NCBI RefSeq assembly: GCF_024721175.1
Contig: NZ_CP099398.1
Span: 62,001-126,000, forward strand
Source: Rhizobium sp. Pop5
GTDB taxonomy: Bacteria > Pseudomonadota > Alphaproteobacteria > Rhizobiales > Rhizobiaceae
Direction: 5' to 3'
Length of the DNA stretch: 64,000 nt
Shown: piece by piece, positions 8,972-17,902 of the stretch
How the letters are laid out: each line of letters starts with the position of its first letter
Position numbering within the stretch: the first letter of the stretch is position 1
Position numbers and translations under genes: made by a program
Notes under the pieces: model-generated
Database searches by the model: none
Told to the model about the DNA's origin: nothing
What the model saw: the letters and a program-made list of their open reading frames with translations, nothing else

Positions 8972-10616
8972 GGGTCTGACGCAATCTCGATGACATCAGG
9001 GCGCTCCGACAATACGTGCTTCGAGCAGATCCAGCTTTCCGCGGCCGTACATCTGCCGCTTGATGAGTTTGAGCTTGGTGATCTGGCCCTCAGTCTGGCC
9101 GTTCGACCACATCGAAGTTATTGCATTCTGGACCGCTGCCCGGTCGCGGATGACGCCGTTGGCGAATGACGCGACCAGGCTTCTCGCCGCGCGGTCGATC
9201 CAAGCTTCCAGATCATCTTTAGACTTGCTGCGCAGCATTTTGTGGAAGCTCTCGACGACATCCCTGGCCTCGACAAGATCCGGTAGCCTCTCTTCGATGG
9301 CGGCGACTGTCATCGTTTGAGCCGTGGTCAGGTTGTTGCGTTCAAGCGTCATCAGGCGGACGATAGTGCGTGCGGCCGGCGCATGTCCGAGTCCGTTCTC
9401 GGCCTTTTCGGCACGCCTTCGCCGCGTTGCCCATTCGGTGACAACACGCAGACCGCCGCCGAAGCCAGCCAACCGAAGCTGCCGCCAAAGTTCAGCGCCG
9501 TTCCGCAATCCGGCGTCCCATTGCGCTTCAAGCCAAGGGAGATGCGGTTCCAGGGAAGTTTGCCGGATCCGAAAGATGTCGGTCCGCTGACCACGGACGA
9601 CACTGCGAACCAGCTTTCGGCTGTGCCCGGTTCTGCGCACGATCTCCTTGATGGATACGCCTTCGCTGACGAGACCACGGATGACGGCGTTTGCCTCTTC
9701 ACGCCGCAGATATCCCTCATATTGCAGTCGCTCGGCAGCTGTCAGAAGCTTTGGATTTACAGTTGCTGTGCCGATTGCAATGCGGACCTGCCGCATTGAC
9801 TTGCGAACGGCGTCAAGAAAGGCGTGGCTGGCGTTTTCCATCAGATGCCAGCGGTCGGCGACCTGTTCGGCGTGTGGCAGGGCTTGTGCAGCGGCCTGCG
9901 CATACCCGCCGCCGCGGTCTCGTGCGACGATTTCGATCTGCGGCTGCTCGACCAGCCAAGCCTTTGCGGTCGAGGGTTCTCGGTCGGGCAACAACGCGAT
10001 CGTCTTTCGCCGTTCCAGATCGCAGATGATAGTGCCATATCGGTGATTGCGACGCCACGCCCAGTCATCAATGCCGATGACGCTTGGCGGCGGTGGTGGT
10101 GGGCGATCATATCGGCGAACGGTTCGAAGCAGCGTGTCATTGCTAACCGGTAACCCGAGACGATCTGCGAACCGTGCTGCTGGCCGACCACCCAATGCCA
10201 AAGCGAGATGGTGAACCAAGGTCTCCAGGCGCGCTGTCCGGCGGGCCATGGGTCGGATCACGCCATCACCGAAACGCTCGGCGAAAATCTTTCGCTGGCA
10301 ATGGACGACAATGCAGACGAAGCGTCGGACCGTCAGGTGCAATTTGATCCTTCGGCCCGCACACGGCAGATCGGTGATAATCCGAGAATAGCGACTATGA
10401 ACACGATGGGAGGTCGTGCCGCATTCGGGACACCTGCAACCTCGGGACTGACCATGTGCGGTGACGACGATCACATCGGGTCTGTGATGCACTGCCTCCA
10501 CGTTCAACTCGGCAGGGATTAAATCGGAAGGCTGAAAATAAGCTCGCATGGCGCTGATTCTCCTTCAAGAACCAGGCCAGTAGAATCCGAAACATCATCG
10601 AGAATGAGTCAGACCC
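8972..10616. mobile_element. ISL3-family insertion sequence with matching terminal inverted repeats
   Basis: Both ends carry an imperfect inverted repeat. The left end from 8972 reads GGGTCTGACGCAATCTCGAT. The right end, read inward on the minus strand from 10616, gives GGGTCTGACTCATTCTCGAT, so 18 of the first 20 bases agree. The single transposase gene fills the element on the minus strand. I could not find a clean 8-base target duplication: the flanks are both AT-rich (GCAAATTT and AAAATTGG) but not identical. The element looks intact and may be recent compared with its decayed surroundings. Confidence 0.85.
8996..10549 (-). CDS. ISL3-family transposase
   Basis: 517 residues, full length for the family. 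The N-terminus has the zinc-ribbon (CRCPECGTTSHRVHSRY), followed by the region with CRKIFAERF-like sequence (HCQRKIFAERFGDGV), the first catalytic block GIDDWAWRRNHRYGTIICDLE, the second Asp region VARDRGGGYAQAA with AEQVADRWHLMENA, and a C-terminal block with WSNGQTEGQITKLKLIKRQMYGR containing the final Glu. The intact DDE residues suggest an active enzyme. A Pro run (PPPPPP) lies just before the first catalytic Asp. The gene sits within matched inverted repeats. Confidence 0.92.
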   Translation of the reverse strand: MRAYFQPSDLIPAELNVEAVHHRPDVIVVTAHGQSRGCRCPECGTTSHRVHSRYSRIITDLPCAGRRIKLHLTVRRFVCIVVHCQRKIFAERFGDGVIRPMARRTARLETLVHHLALALGGRPAARFADRLGLPVSNDTLLRTVRRYDRPPPPPPSVIGIDDWAWRRNHRYGTIICDLERRKTIALLPDREPSTAKAWLVEQPQIEIVARDRGGGYAQAAAQALPHAEQVADRWHLMENASHAFLDAVRKSMRQVRIAIGTATVNPKLLTAAERLQYEGYLRREEANAVIRGLVSEGVSIKEIVRRTGHSRKLVRSVVRGQRTDIFRIRQTSLEPHLPWLEAQWDAGLRNGAELWRQLRLAGFGGGLRVVTEWATRRRRAEKAENGLGHAPAARTIVRLMTLERNNLTTAQTMTVAAIEERLPDLVEARDVVESFHKMLRSKSKDDLEAWIDRAARSLVASFANGVIRDRAAVQNAITSMWSNGQTEGQITKLKLIKRQMYGRGKLDLLEARIVGAP

Positions 10617-10620
10617 AAAA

Positions 10621-10656
10621 TTGGACGCCGATAAGGGGTGAACTTTGGACGCCGAT
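10621..10656 (+). repeat. tandem 12-base repeats resembling an IS21-family end
   Basis: TTGGACGCCGAT occurs at 10621-10632 and again at 10645-10656, a 24-base period, with AAGGGGTGAACT between. Repeated motifs of this kind are typical at the termini of IS21-family elements in rhizobia. No istA or istB gene follows here, so this looks like an orphan end. A piece of an IstA gene is found about 42 kb away (52370-52565), but nothing shows they belong together. Confidence 0.4.
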
Positions 10657-11030
10657 TGACAGTCGGCAGCATTCTGATCAGCGAAGGCCTTGCAGTACCA
10701 TTCGTCTGCGGCCGCAAGAGCTGTCCTCCGAGGCCGAGACCATGGTGCAAGGCATAGCCGACGAAATCCGGTGGACCCGTTGGATAGTGAGCGCCTTATG
10801 ACGACCATCGAAAAAAGCGCGCCCCTGACTCCTTTTTTGAAAGGAACGAAATGGGAACATTCCTGAGGCGCTCTATTCCATCTCGAATACGGAGGATCCG
10901 GCATGCCTACGGTGTTGTTCAGACACGACCAAGACATCTCGCTTAATGATGTACTGAAGATTGCAGTAGAACGTTGCAGGCAGTGCTATGAAGTGTTCGC
11001 GGAAGATGGTTCGAGGTCTCGTCGGACGCT

Positions 11031-11288
11031 ATGTCGCGGCGAGCGCGGGACGTGTCTGATGCCCTCGATTTCAGTGAAGAACCATATTTCTCGCCGGAGA
11101 CGACGAGGAAGGTTCTTAAGCTTCGCAATGCGGTGTGGGGTATGTGCTTCGACTATCTCGGTGAATGCGGCCACCTGGGCAAATCAACCGACCTTCTCAG
11201 GATGGACCAGGACCTGGAATACGTCGTCGAAAAACTCGTCATCTACCACCTGTCTCCTCAGGAGATCGAAGAGGCTGAGGCCGAGTAG
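11031..11288 (+). CDS. small hypothetical protein
   Basis: 85 residues, acidic at the C-terminus (SPQEIEEAEAE), with a central MCFDYLGECGHLGKSTDLL and no signal or membrane segment. ATG 11031 is preceded by GAGG at a slightly long distance; an in-frame stop upstream limits alternatives. I do not recognise the family. Codon use resembles neighbouring genuine genes, and residue composition is protein-like. Another short frame from ATG 10903 has an excellent GGAGG site and begins MPTVLFRHDQDISLNDVLKI, so an ancestral gene may have started there and later been frameshifted. Confidence 0.45.
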   Translation: MSRRARDVSDALDFSEEPYFSPETTRKVLKLRNAVWGMCFDYLGECGHLGKSTDLLRMDQDLEYVVEKLVIYHLSPQEIEEAEAE

Positions 11289-11365
11289 GCGCATGAAGGC
11301 CAGTTGTTTCGCTGATCTTGGCATCGGCGACGACACGGAGCCTCGGGGCAGCATTTGACATCTCT

Positions 11366-12382
11366 TCATACTTCAAGATCCGGACAATTTTGATATTGCA
11401 GTTTCTGAAGCGATGCCTCGAGGTCGAGCTTGAAGCCGGTTGCGGCGTAGTCAAACGAGACGTCTCCGAAAGCGGACAGGCTCGTATTGACCAAGCGGGA
11501 GCCGAAGCCCTTCTTCTTTGGGGCTTCCACGGCTGGGCCACCGCTCTCTTGCCAATGGAGATTGAAGCGATCGTCGCCGACATTTTTGCGCACGGACCAC
11601 TCGATCTCGACAGTTCCTGTATCCCCTGATAGAGCCCCGTACTTTGTCGCATTGGTGACAAGCTCATGCAGCACGAGGGCGAAGCCAAGAGCCGCTTGCG
11701 GGTTCAGGCTGACTGCCGGACCGCTTGCTTTGATGCGGCTCGGTTCAACGCCGAGATTCACCGCGGTCGCTTCGATGATCGTATCGACGGCTGCGGATAA
11801 CCAGTTCTTCTGCAGCAAAATATCGTGCGCGTTTGCATATGCCTTGATGCGCGACGAGATCGACTGCTCCGCGGCTTCGATGCTGGCGGCGTTCCGGAAT
11901 GACTGGTTGGTGATCGCCTGAACGACTGCCAGCGTGTTCTTGATGCGGTGAGAAAGTTCGTGCATCAGGACGCGCTGTCGCTCCTCATTTTCCCGCTGCT
12001 CGGTTCGATCCCTGAGGATCTTCACGAAGCCTTCGAGTTCGCCATCATCCGATCTCAACGCCATCATCTGGCCCGACGCCCAGAATAACGAGCCGTCCTT
12101 TCGAAGGTGCCAGCGCTCATCATCTCCATGGCCCTGGGTCAGTGCGGCGGTCATTTCCCGTTGAGGAATGCCCGCCGCGCGGTCTTCCTCAGTGAAAATA
12201 ACGGCCACGGGATGGCCGACGATTTCGGTCTCATCCCATCCGAGAATTCGGCGGGCACCCTCATTCCAGGTGATCACTCGGGAGTCGAGATCCAGGGCGA
12301 TGATCGCATATTCGATGGCACTCTGAAGGATTGCTTCGAGAAAGCGCTCCCGAGCGCGACTGGAGGTGGAAATGGAGTTCAT
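11366..12382 (-). CDS. PAS-domain HWE-type sensor histidine kinase
   Basis: 338 residues from ATG 12382. The N-terminal PAS domain (ILQSAIEYAIIALD, ITWNEGARRILGW, then LRKDGSLFWASGQMMALRSDDG) is followed by the HWE kinase H-box HELSHRIKNTLAVVQAI. The ATP-binding part has LVLHELVTNATKYGAL and the signature Trp in LHWQESGGPAV, then KGFGSRLV. HWE kinases are abundant in rhizobia and often sense light, redox or general stress. There is no membrane segment, so it is a soluble cytoplasmic sensor. No response regulator is adjacent. A second, ruined HWE kinase with a LOV domain lies divergently just upstream. Confidence 0.85.
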   Translation of the reverse strand: MNSISTSSRARERFLEAILQSAIEYAIIALDLDSRVITWNEGARRILGWDETEIVGHPVAVIFTEEDRAAGIPQREMTAALTQGHGDDERWHLRKDGSLFWASGQMMALRSDDGELEGFVKILRDRTEQRENEERQRVLMHELSHRIKNTLAVVQAITNQSFRNAASIEAAEQSISSRIKAYANAHDILLQKNWLSAAVDTIIEATAVNLGVEPSRIKASGPAVSLNPQAALGFALVLHELVTNATKYGALSGDTGTVEIEWSVRKNVGDDRFNLHWQESGGPAVEAPKKKGFGSRLVNTSLSAFGDVSFDYAATGFKLDLEASLQKLQYQNCPDLEV

Positions 12383-12585
12383 GATTTTATTCTGCGCCTG
12401 ATCCTTCCGGTCGCGCAAGCGGAATTGCCTTACCTCATCCCATACAGGCGCAATGACAACGCCATCGAACCGTGACTCCCGGACGGGCTGGTCGGGAAGC
12501 CTGCCGCATAGGCCAAGTCGGTCGATCGTCTTTTAGGAAAAAGACGGCGTGCGACGTTATCGGACCTCTTATTGAGCGTGGAAGG

Positions 12586-13119
12586 ATGACGACCCAATTT
12601 GACAAAGACTTACCTTCGGTATCGTCAGAAGCAGCCTTGGCCGACCGGAAAGAACTTGCGGCGGTCGCGTTCGAACGAATAGGATGCCGATGGTCGTCAA
12701 TGACGCGCGCAAGCCGGATCTGCCGATCGGGCTGGCCTACAGATCATTCCTCGAGCTGACCGGTTGCGCCGCCGGAGAGGTGCTGGGCCGGAATTGTCGT
12801 TTCCTTTAGGGCCCGGCGACGTCTCCGATCGCCGTCGCCGAACTTCGCGCTGCATCGCCGACGAGCGGGAGGTGAGCGTCGAGATCTTGAATTATAAGAA
12901 GAACGGGGAGCAGTTCTGGAACCGCTTGCATTTAAGTCCCATCCATGGGGACGACGGAAGGATGCTTTATTTTTCGGATCGTAAATCGACATGACGGAGT
13001 ACCGGCGGATAGAGGCGCTGGAAGCGTCCGAGCATCGGCTGCTGACGGATCGGCCACCGGTCGAAGAACGTCCTCGCCATCGCGGACAGCATTGTTCGCC
13101 TCACCAACGCCGACGATCC
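12586..13119 (+). pseudogene. LOV-domain histidine kinase relic
   Basis: ATG 12586 follows GTGGAAGG. In shifting frames one can read RMPMVVNDARKPDLPI-like sequence, then SFLELTGCAAGEVLGRNCRFL with the photoactive LOV cysteine. A TAG replaces the expected Gln after CRFL, then GPATSPIAVAELRAA, a one-base loss, EVSVEILNYKKNGEQFWNRLHLSPIHGDDGRMLYF, more shifts, MTEYRRIEALEASEHRLL, and the kinase H-box remnant RSKNVLAIADSIVRLTNADDP. The gene ends there, overlapped by the tail of a transposase remnant. Known LOV-HWE kinases sense blue light through a flavin-cysteinyl adduct. One nonsense change plus several frameshifts make it dead. Confidence 0.75.
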
Positions 13120-14055
13120 GGCCGGAGGCGGGCAAAGAGGGCGAGATTGTAAGCGACCACCGATGACCAGACATAAGCCTTGAAGTGGTCGAGCCCACGC
13201 CAGGTGCAGCGCCCCAAGCCACAAGCGCGTTTCAAACATGAGATGCCGGCCTCGATGCCGGCGCGGAAGTTTCTGAGCTTGCGATAGACCCCGGCTACCG
13301 ACCATATCTTCGATCTTGAGGCCGCACTTCTTGTGGAAGGCCATGTCGCGGATGCCGCAGGCTTTGGCTCGGCTCAAATTATCGCGGCTGGCATAGCCGG
13401 CCCTGATGCGGCGCCTGGCCATAAAAGGCGATGTGGCGTTCCAGCATCGGCAGCAAACGCTTGCTGTCTGCCGGTTGCCGGTTTCGACGACGAGGTCGAG
13501 GACCAGTCCGCTTCTGCCGGTGGTCAGATTGAGTTTGTGGCCGTAGTCGACGTCGCGGCTGCCTTCGACGATGATGTCGGCATGCGGCTCGAAGAGGCTC
13601 ACCAGCTTCTCGCCAGCCGGCACCGGCTCGCCGGCCAGGACCCGCCGTTCGGTCTGGCCGATGATCCGGTCGATCAGCAGCTTATAGTGGCGGAGCTGGG
13701 TCTGCCACAGTTCGCCGGCCGGGCCAGCCGTCAGGGGCAACTGTTCACTCGCCTGCTGCAGATAACTCAAGGTCGTGCGCGTGATCTTGAGCAGTTCGCG
13801 GTAGTGCTTGATCCGTTTGGGGCGGCCGCGGGTATTCGATCGCTCGAGCCCGCTTCTTTGCCGCGCGGCGGTGGTCGTGCCATGGGATGGCTCTACCCAG
13901 TGCCACGGCCTGCTGCAACAGCCGCACCGTCACCCGGACAGCGTCCCATAATAGGCTACGGTCGCTCGGCTCATGGATCAGTGCGGCGGTGACGTGCTGT
14001 CGACGCGCACGACCTTGCCACTTTCCAGCTTCTCCTGCCGGGCGCTCGCCAGCAG
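13095..14055 (-). pseudogene. degraded ISNCY/IS5-like transposase
   Basis: On the minus strand the readable order is VTAALIHEPSDRSLLWDAVR, a shift, then a long good stretch from about 13770 (SYLQQASEQLPLTAGPAG, LVSLFEPHADIIVEGSRDVD, YGHKLNLTTGRSGLVLDLVV), more shifts, GYASRDNLSRAKACGIRDMAFHKK, GLKIEDMV, and finally VAYNLALFARLRP ending at about 13098. This matches the widespread rhizobial transposase annotated as ISNCY family. The N-terminus is missing and there are at least four frame breaks. Its end abuts or overlaps the LOV-kinase remnant, so insertion of this element probably truncated that kinase gene. Confidence 0.7.
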
Positions 14056-14301
14056 CACCCTGCCAGAATAATTTTGCCCTGCGAGGAAAAGCAAAATTCG
14101 TGCGTGTTTGTGCCTGTGGTTCCCGAGGTTGCGAGTGTCGCGGCATTCAGGATAGAACGAGCGAGTTCCATCTCAGTGTGCTCCAAGCATTGGCGGCGAC
14201 GAGGAGGCTGCTGCAGCAATGTTATACGCAGAGGACTTTGGTCGTCAAAGCTAAAGGTGACATTCAAAACGACGATCGTTTTCTCAGATGCCACCCGCTT
14301 T

Positions 14302-15288
14302 TCAATTGGATGCTTGGCAGAGGGGAATTGGACGCGGCGGTGGTGCTGGATGATCCTGCTTATATCTTGCGATGATCGGCTCCAGCCGCTCTTTCGGCCA
14401 GAACTGCGGAGAGCCGATCTCGCCAAGGCAGGTAGCGTTCCAGTATGATCCAGCGCTTACTGGCGACTTGCCCGATGTCGTTGCCCGGCCGACCGCGGCG
14501 ATGTCGCGCGCCTCCGGGTAGATATAGAGCGTCGTCGGATTATCCTTGACCATCGACAAGACTTCCGGGGTCTCTTCCGGCGACCAGCTGGTGCATCCGT
14601 CGCTTCGCCCGCCCGCATAGGTGACCAACTTCTCGACAGGGACATAGCCTTTCCGATCGGCATATGGGCTCTCCGGCTTTTTCTGCATGCAGATCCCAGA
14701 GACGAGCGCCGCAGCATGCCCGCCGATGGCGCGTTGTCTGGCGTTGGCGGTATCGCCGATCCCATCGAATTGAACAAACGAGCGGGTCAAAACCGCCTCT
14801 CTGTTAGAAGGCGCCAGATAATAGCCTTTGAACGAGGTCTTGATCTCGCTTGTCAGATACGCGCCGGCGGTCAAGTTTGAGTCCAGCGCGTTGCCAAAAT
14901 TCTTAGCGCATTCCCGGCCGTTGGAGAAGTTGACCACGCCAGGGAGGTTGAGGCCGCCACCATGCCCTGCCGAGATCACCCGAAACGACTGCTTCGCCTC
15001 GCAGATCACGTAGAACCAGCCAACTGTCAGATCGTTGGGTCGTGTCGCATCCATTGCGAAGTAACAGGCGTTCTTGACCGTTCCCTCCGCGACCTTCTCC
15101 AGATATAACCTCCGCGCCCGCTCCAGAACCACGCGCGTGATCTGGCCTTTCCCGTCGCCGACGTAGTCTGCTATCCAAGCCGGGAAAGGCGAACTCTTGC
15201 CCGCGGCACGTGCGGGAGTTGATCCGGACAGCATTGGTGCCAGGATGACCAACCCCGTTGCTAGCAAAAGGTTGAGCCTGGAACGCAT
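14302..15288 (-). CDS. murein L,D-transpeptidase catalytic domain protein (YkuD_2 type), exported
   Basis: 328 residues. Start at ATG 15288, which follows GGAGAGCACCAG; it gives a clear signal peptide (RSRLNLLLATGLVILAPMLSG, ending TPARA). Mature features match the YkuD_2 family: VVNFSNGRECAKNFGNALDS, SNLTAGAYLTSEI, IGGHAAALVSG and the active-site segment GGRSDGCTSWSPEE with the nucleophilic Cys. Such enzymes are periplasmic and thought to cross-link or modify peptidoglycan. The usual His of the HGA motif is represented here by GGHAAA. No operon partner is evident. Confidence 0.75.
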   Translation of the reverse strand: MRSRLNLLLATGLVILAPMLSGSTPARAAGKSSPFPAWIADYVGDGKGQITRVVLERARRLYLEKVAEGTVKNACYFAMDATRPNDLTVGWFYVICEAKQSFRVISAGHGGGLNLPGVVNFSNGRECAKNFGNALDSNLTAGAYLTSEIKTSFKGYYLAPSNREAVLTRSFVQFDGIGDTANARQRAIGGHAAALVSGICMQKKPESPYADRKGYVPVEKLVTYAGGRSDGCTSWSPEETPEVLSMVKDNPTTLYIYPEARDIAAVGRATTSGKSPVSAGSYWNATCLGEIGSPQFWPKERLEPIIARYKQDHPAPPPRPIPLCQASN

Positions 15289-15761
15289 CTGGTGCTCTCC
15301 GTGATGTAAACAAAGACCTGAATGACATCGATCATCATGACAGAGGCGACAACGAGGTTCGATAGTTCGCAATTATGCCTCGACACTCCTTAACAGCGCA
15401 CTTCCAATCGGGTCGCAACAATCTGCGAGTAGTCTGTGCCCACTGGATCGTTGAAGAACATCGTCGTCAGCATCGCCTGATTTTCGGAAAGGATTTCTTT
15501 CGAGCCAGGCCTGACGACTTTGTGAGTGCAACCGCTAAAGCCTTCGCCCGAGATTTTCAGATCGGCATCGCTGGCAAAATCGAGAGCAGTATAGAGTGTC
15601 GGATCATAAACGCCGAAAACAATCAATCCTTTGAGCGGCGTCTTGGCCATTGGCTTCTGTGCGAAAGACAGGGTGAGGGAGCCGTTCTCATAGGTCCCAT
15701 GCAGGATGTCCGGCTTCGCAAGCGCGAGTGTTTTCCCATTGATCGTGATGTTCATATAATA

Positions 15762-16881
15762 GGGTGGGTTCAAGGATGAAGTGCGACTTGCGAATGATAC
15801 CAATGGGTTATCACTCGCAAGGAAGATGCAATGAAACGGACCTACTCCCATATTGATCTGGATGAACGACGCAAGATCGCCCGGTGGCGAATGACTGGCC
15901 TGAGCGTTGAGAGTATTGCCGAGAAGCTCGGCCGGCATCGTTCGACGATCTTTCGGGAGATCAAACGCAACACGTTTATCGACAACGATGTTCCGGATCT
16001 CAACGGCTACTACTGCGTCACAGCGCATGATATCGCTTGTGACCGGCGTACGAAGCTGCGGAAGCTGGCGCGCTTCTCTGACGTCAGACAATCTGTCATC
16101 GACCGGATCGTACACGGCTGGTCGCCACAGCAGATTGCAGGACGCATGCGCCTGGAACGCCATCCGATCTCTGTCAGCCACGAGACGATCTACAAGTTCG
16201 CATATTCGCCCGACGGGCACGCCATCAAGCTGTGGCGGCACCTACCGGAGCATCGTGCGCGACGCCGACCACGACATGCCAGACGCAAGCATGGTCAACG
16301 GTTTAGCCCGGAACTCAACATCTTGCGGCGCCCCGATGTCGTTGCCGAGCGCAAGCAGTTTGGGCATTGGGAATGCGACCTGATCCAGTTTCGGAAAAAG
16401 TTCGGCAAGGCCAATGTGACGTCGCTGGTCGAACGAGTCAGCCGCTTCGCGATCTTCCTGCGCAACAATGACCGTCAGTCCCGTCCTGTCATGGACGGCC
16501 TTGTTCAAGCACTGCAGGCCCTGCCCCACCTTGCTCGCCGTTCCATCACCTTCGACCGGGGGACGGAGTTCACTGACTGGCCGTATCTGCAAGCCAGCAT
16601 CGGCGCCCAAACCTGGTTTTGTGATCCGCAATCGCCCTGGCAAAAAGGCACCGTCGAGAACACCAATGGCCGGGTCCGGAAATGGCTTTCGAGAGAGGTC
16701 GATCCACTGTCCGTGACCGACGCCGACCTGATCGACGTCTGCAATCGGCTCAATGATACGCCACGCAAATGTCTTGGCTATCGAACGCCCGCAGAGGTCT
16801 TCCGCAAGAAACTGCTCGCCCAGATGCGGTATGCAGGTTAGCTTGACCAAGCCCGCAAGTCGCGGTTCAGCATGAACTCAC
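15762..16881. mobile_element. IS30-family insertion sequence with 3-base target duplication
   Basis: 1120 bases. The target duplication is ATA, at 15759-15761 and 16882-16884. The ends are imperfect inverted repeats: from the left GGGTGGGTTCAAGGATGAAG then TGCGACTTGCG; from the right, inward, GTGAGTTCATGCTGAACC then GCGACTTGCG. The outer GTNGTTCA-like part and the inner GCGACTTGCG block agree. It contains one intact transposase gene. It splits the DUF1007 gene cleanly. Confidence 0.88.
15831..16841 (+). CDS. IS30-family transposase
   Basis: 336 residues. The N-terminal helix-turn-helix reads YSHIDLDERRKIARWRMTG then SVESIAEKLGRHRSTIFREI, typical of IS30. The middle contains VHGWSPQQIAGRM and SHETIYKFAY. 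The DDE core is visible as FGHWECDLIQFRKK, ITFDRGTEFTDW and SPWQKGTVENTNGRVRKWL with the final Glu. The ending NDTPRKCLGYRTPAEVF is the family hallmark. All catalytic residues are present, so the enzyme is probably functional. Confidence 0.93.
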   Translation: MKRTYSHIDLDERRKIARWRMTGLSVESIAEKLGRHRSTIFREIKRNTFIDNDVPDLNGYYCVTAHDIACDRRTKLRKLARFSDVRQSVIDRIVHGWSPQQIAGRMRLERHPISVSHETIYKFAYSPDGHAIKLWRHLPEHRARRRPRHARRKHGQRFSPELNILRRPDVVAERKQFGHWECDLIQFRKKFGKANVTSLVERVSRFAIFLRNNDRQSRPVMDGLVQALQALPHLARRSITFDRGTEFTDWPYLQASIGAQTWFCDPQSPWQKGTVENTNGRVRKWLSREVDPLSVTDADLIDVCNRLNDTPRKCLGYRTPAEVFRKKLLAQMRYAG

Positions 16882-17177
16882 ATAGTTGTACTGCGCAAGC
16901 GACTCCCGGACTGTTTTGGCGACGGCAGCAACTTCCGCAGGGTCGAGGGCATTGTTGCGGTTCTTGTCGTAGTCGAGCAGCACTGACGACGAAAACACCT
17001 CATCGAACTGCCATGTGTCGCGCAGCTCCTGGAGGCTTCCATCGGGCGCCGCGACCGCCTCGAATTTCGCATCAACGAAGATATGGGGATGGGCGAACGT
17101 GTTAGTCGGCATCCCGAGGAGGAGAAGTGAAATTGCCATAGTGGCGTGGCGGCGTTTGTTCGCGAGGCTCATGCTAC

Positions 17178-17645
17178 GTGAGTGTCGAGAAGATTGCGAC
17201 GGATTTAAGTTTCGATCGCCGTGGTTTACCGGAATGCACCTTCCGCTATTTCGCCGCCGAGACGTTGGTCGAGTTCCTCGTGCTGGCCGTTGCGGCAACT
17301 TGGCGATTCACGCCGCCACCGCGCGCCTATCGCTGCGGCAGCACAGCCGGCTTCGACGCATCTTCATTCAGACAAGGCGATGGCAAAAATCATCGTCACG
17401 CCCGGGCGCGCTGGCCCTGTCGAGATTGCGGCCTTCCTGATGAAAGGCGACATCGATCCGCTGGACGCCAAGAAGTGACCGTCGTCTTGTCGACCCCCCT
17501 GCGGGAATAGAGCCAATCAAGCGTGCGGCGCGCCAGTGGGAGGATGGCACTTGGCGCGAGAACGTGCCGTTGCGGCAAGTGGAACATCCGTGTCGATTCT
17601 CGCGTCAGCGATTTTGAGCTTGCTCGGGCTTCCGGCGAGATTGAA
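17178..17645 (+). pseudogene. CopD-like copper-resistance protein relic (C-terminal part)
   Basis: The plus strand reads FRYFAAETLVEFLVLAVAAT WRFTPPPRA, the last membrane helix and ensuing motif of CopD-type proteins. After a shift come AMAKIIVTPGRAGPVEIAAF and KGDIDPLDAKK, a premature TGA from a lost base, EVTVVLS-like sequence, GIEPIKRAARQWEDGTWRENV, and SVSILASAILSLL from further shifts. This is the C-terminal CopC-like domain found fused to CopD. At least three frame breaks and no N-terminus remain. Its position divergent to the DUF1007 gene suggests an old metal-handling locus. Confidence 0.6.
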
Positions 17646-17902
17646 ATTGGGAATTAGAATGCCTTCACTGCAAACACACCGGATCTTCGTTTTACGTGGC
17701 GCAACTTTCCTCAAACGAACCCGCGCCCGTGCGGTATTTGGCCACATCCTCGCCGAGGCCGGAGCCGGAATAACCGGGTCACTCTCATCACATCAAGGGT
17801 GCCTGCCACGAGCAAACGCCTAATAATTGGCGCGAAGCCAAACCGCGTCGGTGACAGGGCACTCACAGTAATGGGCAGGTGCGGCTGTGGGCCGGCAATT
17901 GC
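17646..17902. other. short stretch with no recognisable gene
   Basis: Between the CopD-like relic and the AbiEii relic I see no gene, repeat or clear terminator. Confidence 0.3.

Larger units (their letters stand above)
15390..17172 (-). pseudogene. DUF1007 family protein gene interrupted by an IS30 element
   Basis: The N-terminal half runs from ATG 17172 to about 16882: a signal peptide (MAISLLLLGMPTNTFA), then HPHIFVDAKFEAVAAPDG and ending LAQYNY. The C-terminal half resumes at about 15761: YMNITINGKTLALAKPDILH through FSGCTHKV to a stop at 15390. Removing 15762-16881 plus one ATA copy restores ...AQYNYYMNITINGKT... in frame. DUF1007 proteins are periplasmic and usually sit with nickel/cobalt or copper transport genes; here a CopD-like relic lies just upstream. 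The gene must have been intact at insertion, because both halves are free of other lesions. Confidence 0.85.

Noticed and set aside
10851..10880. GGAAC words resembling an EcfG stress promoter
   Set aside because: No CGTT element occurs at the required distance.
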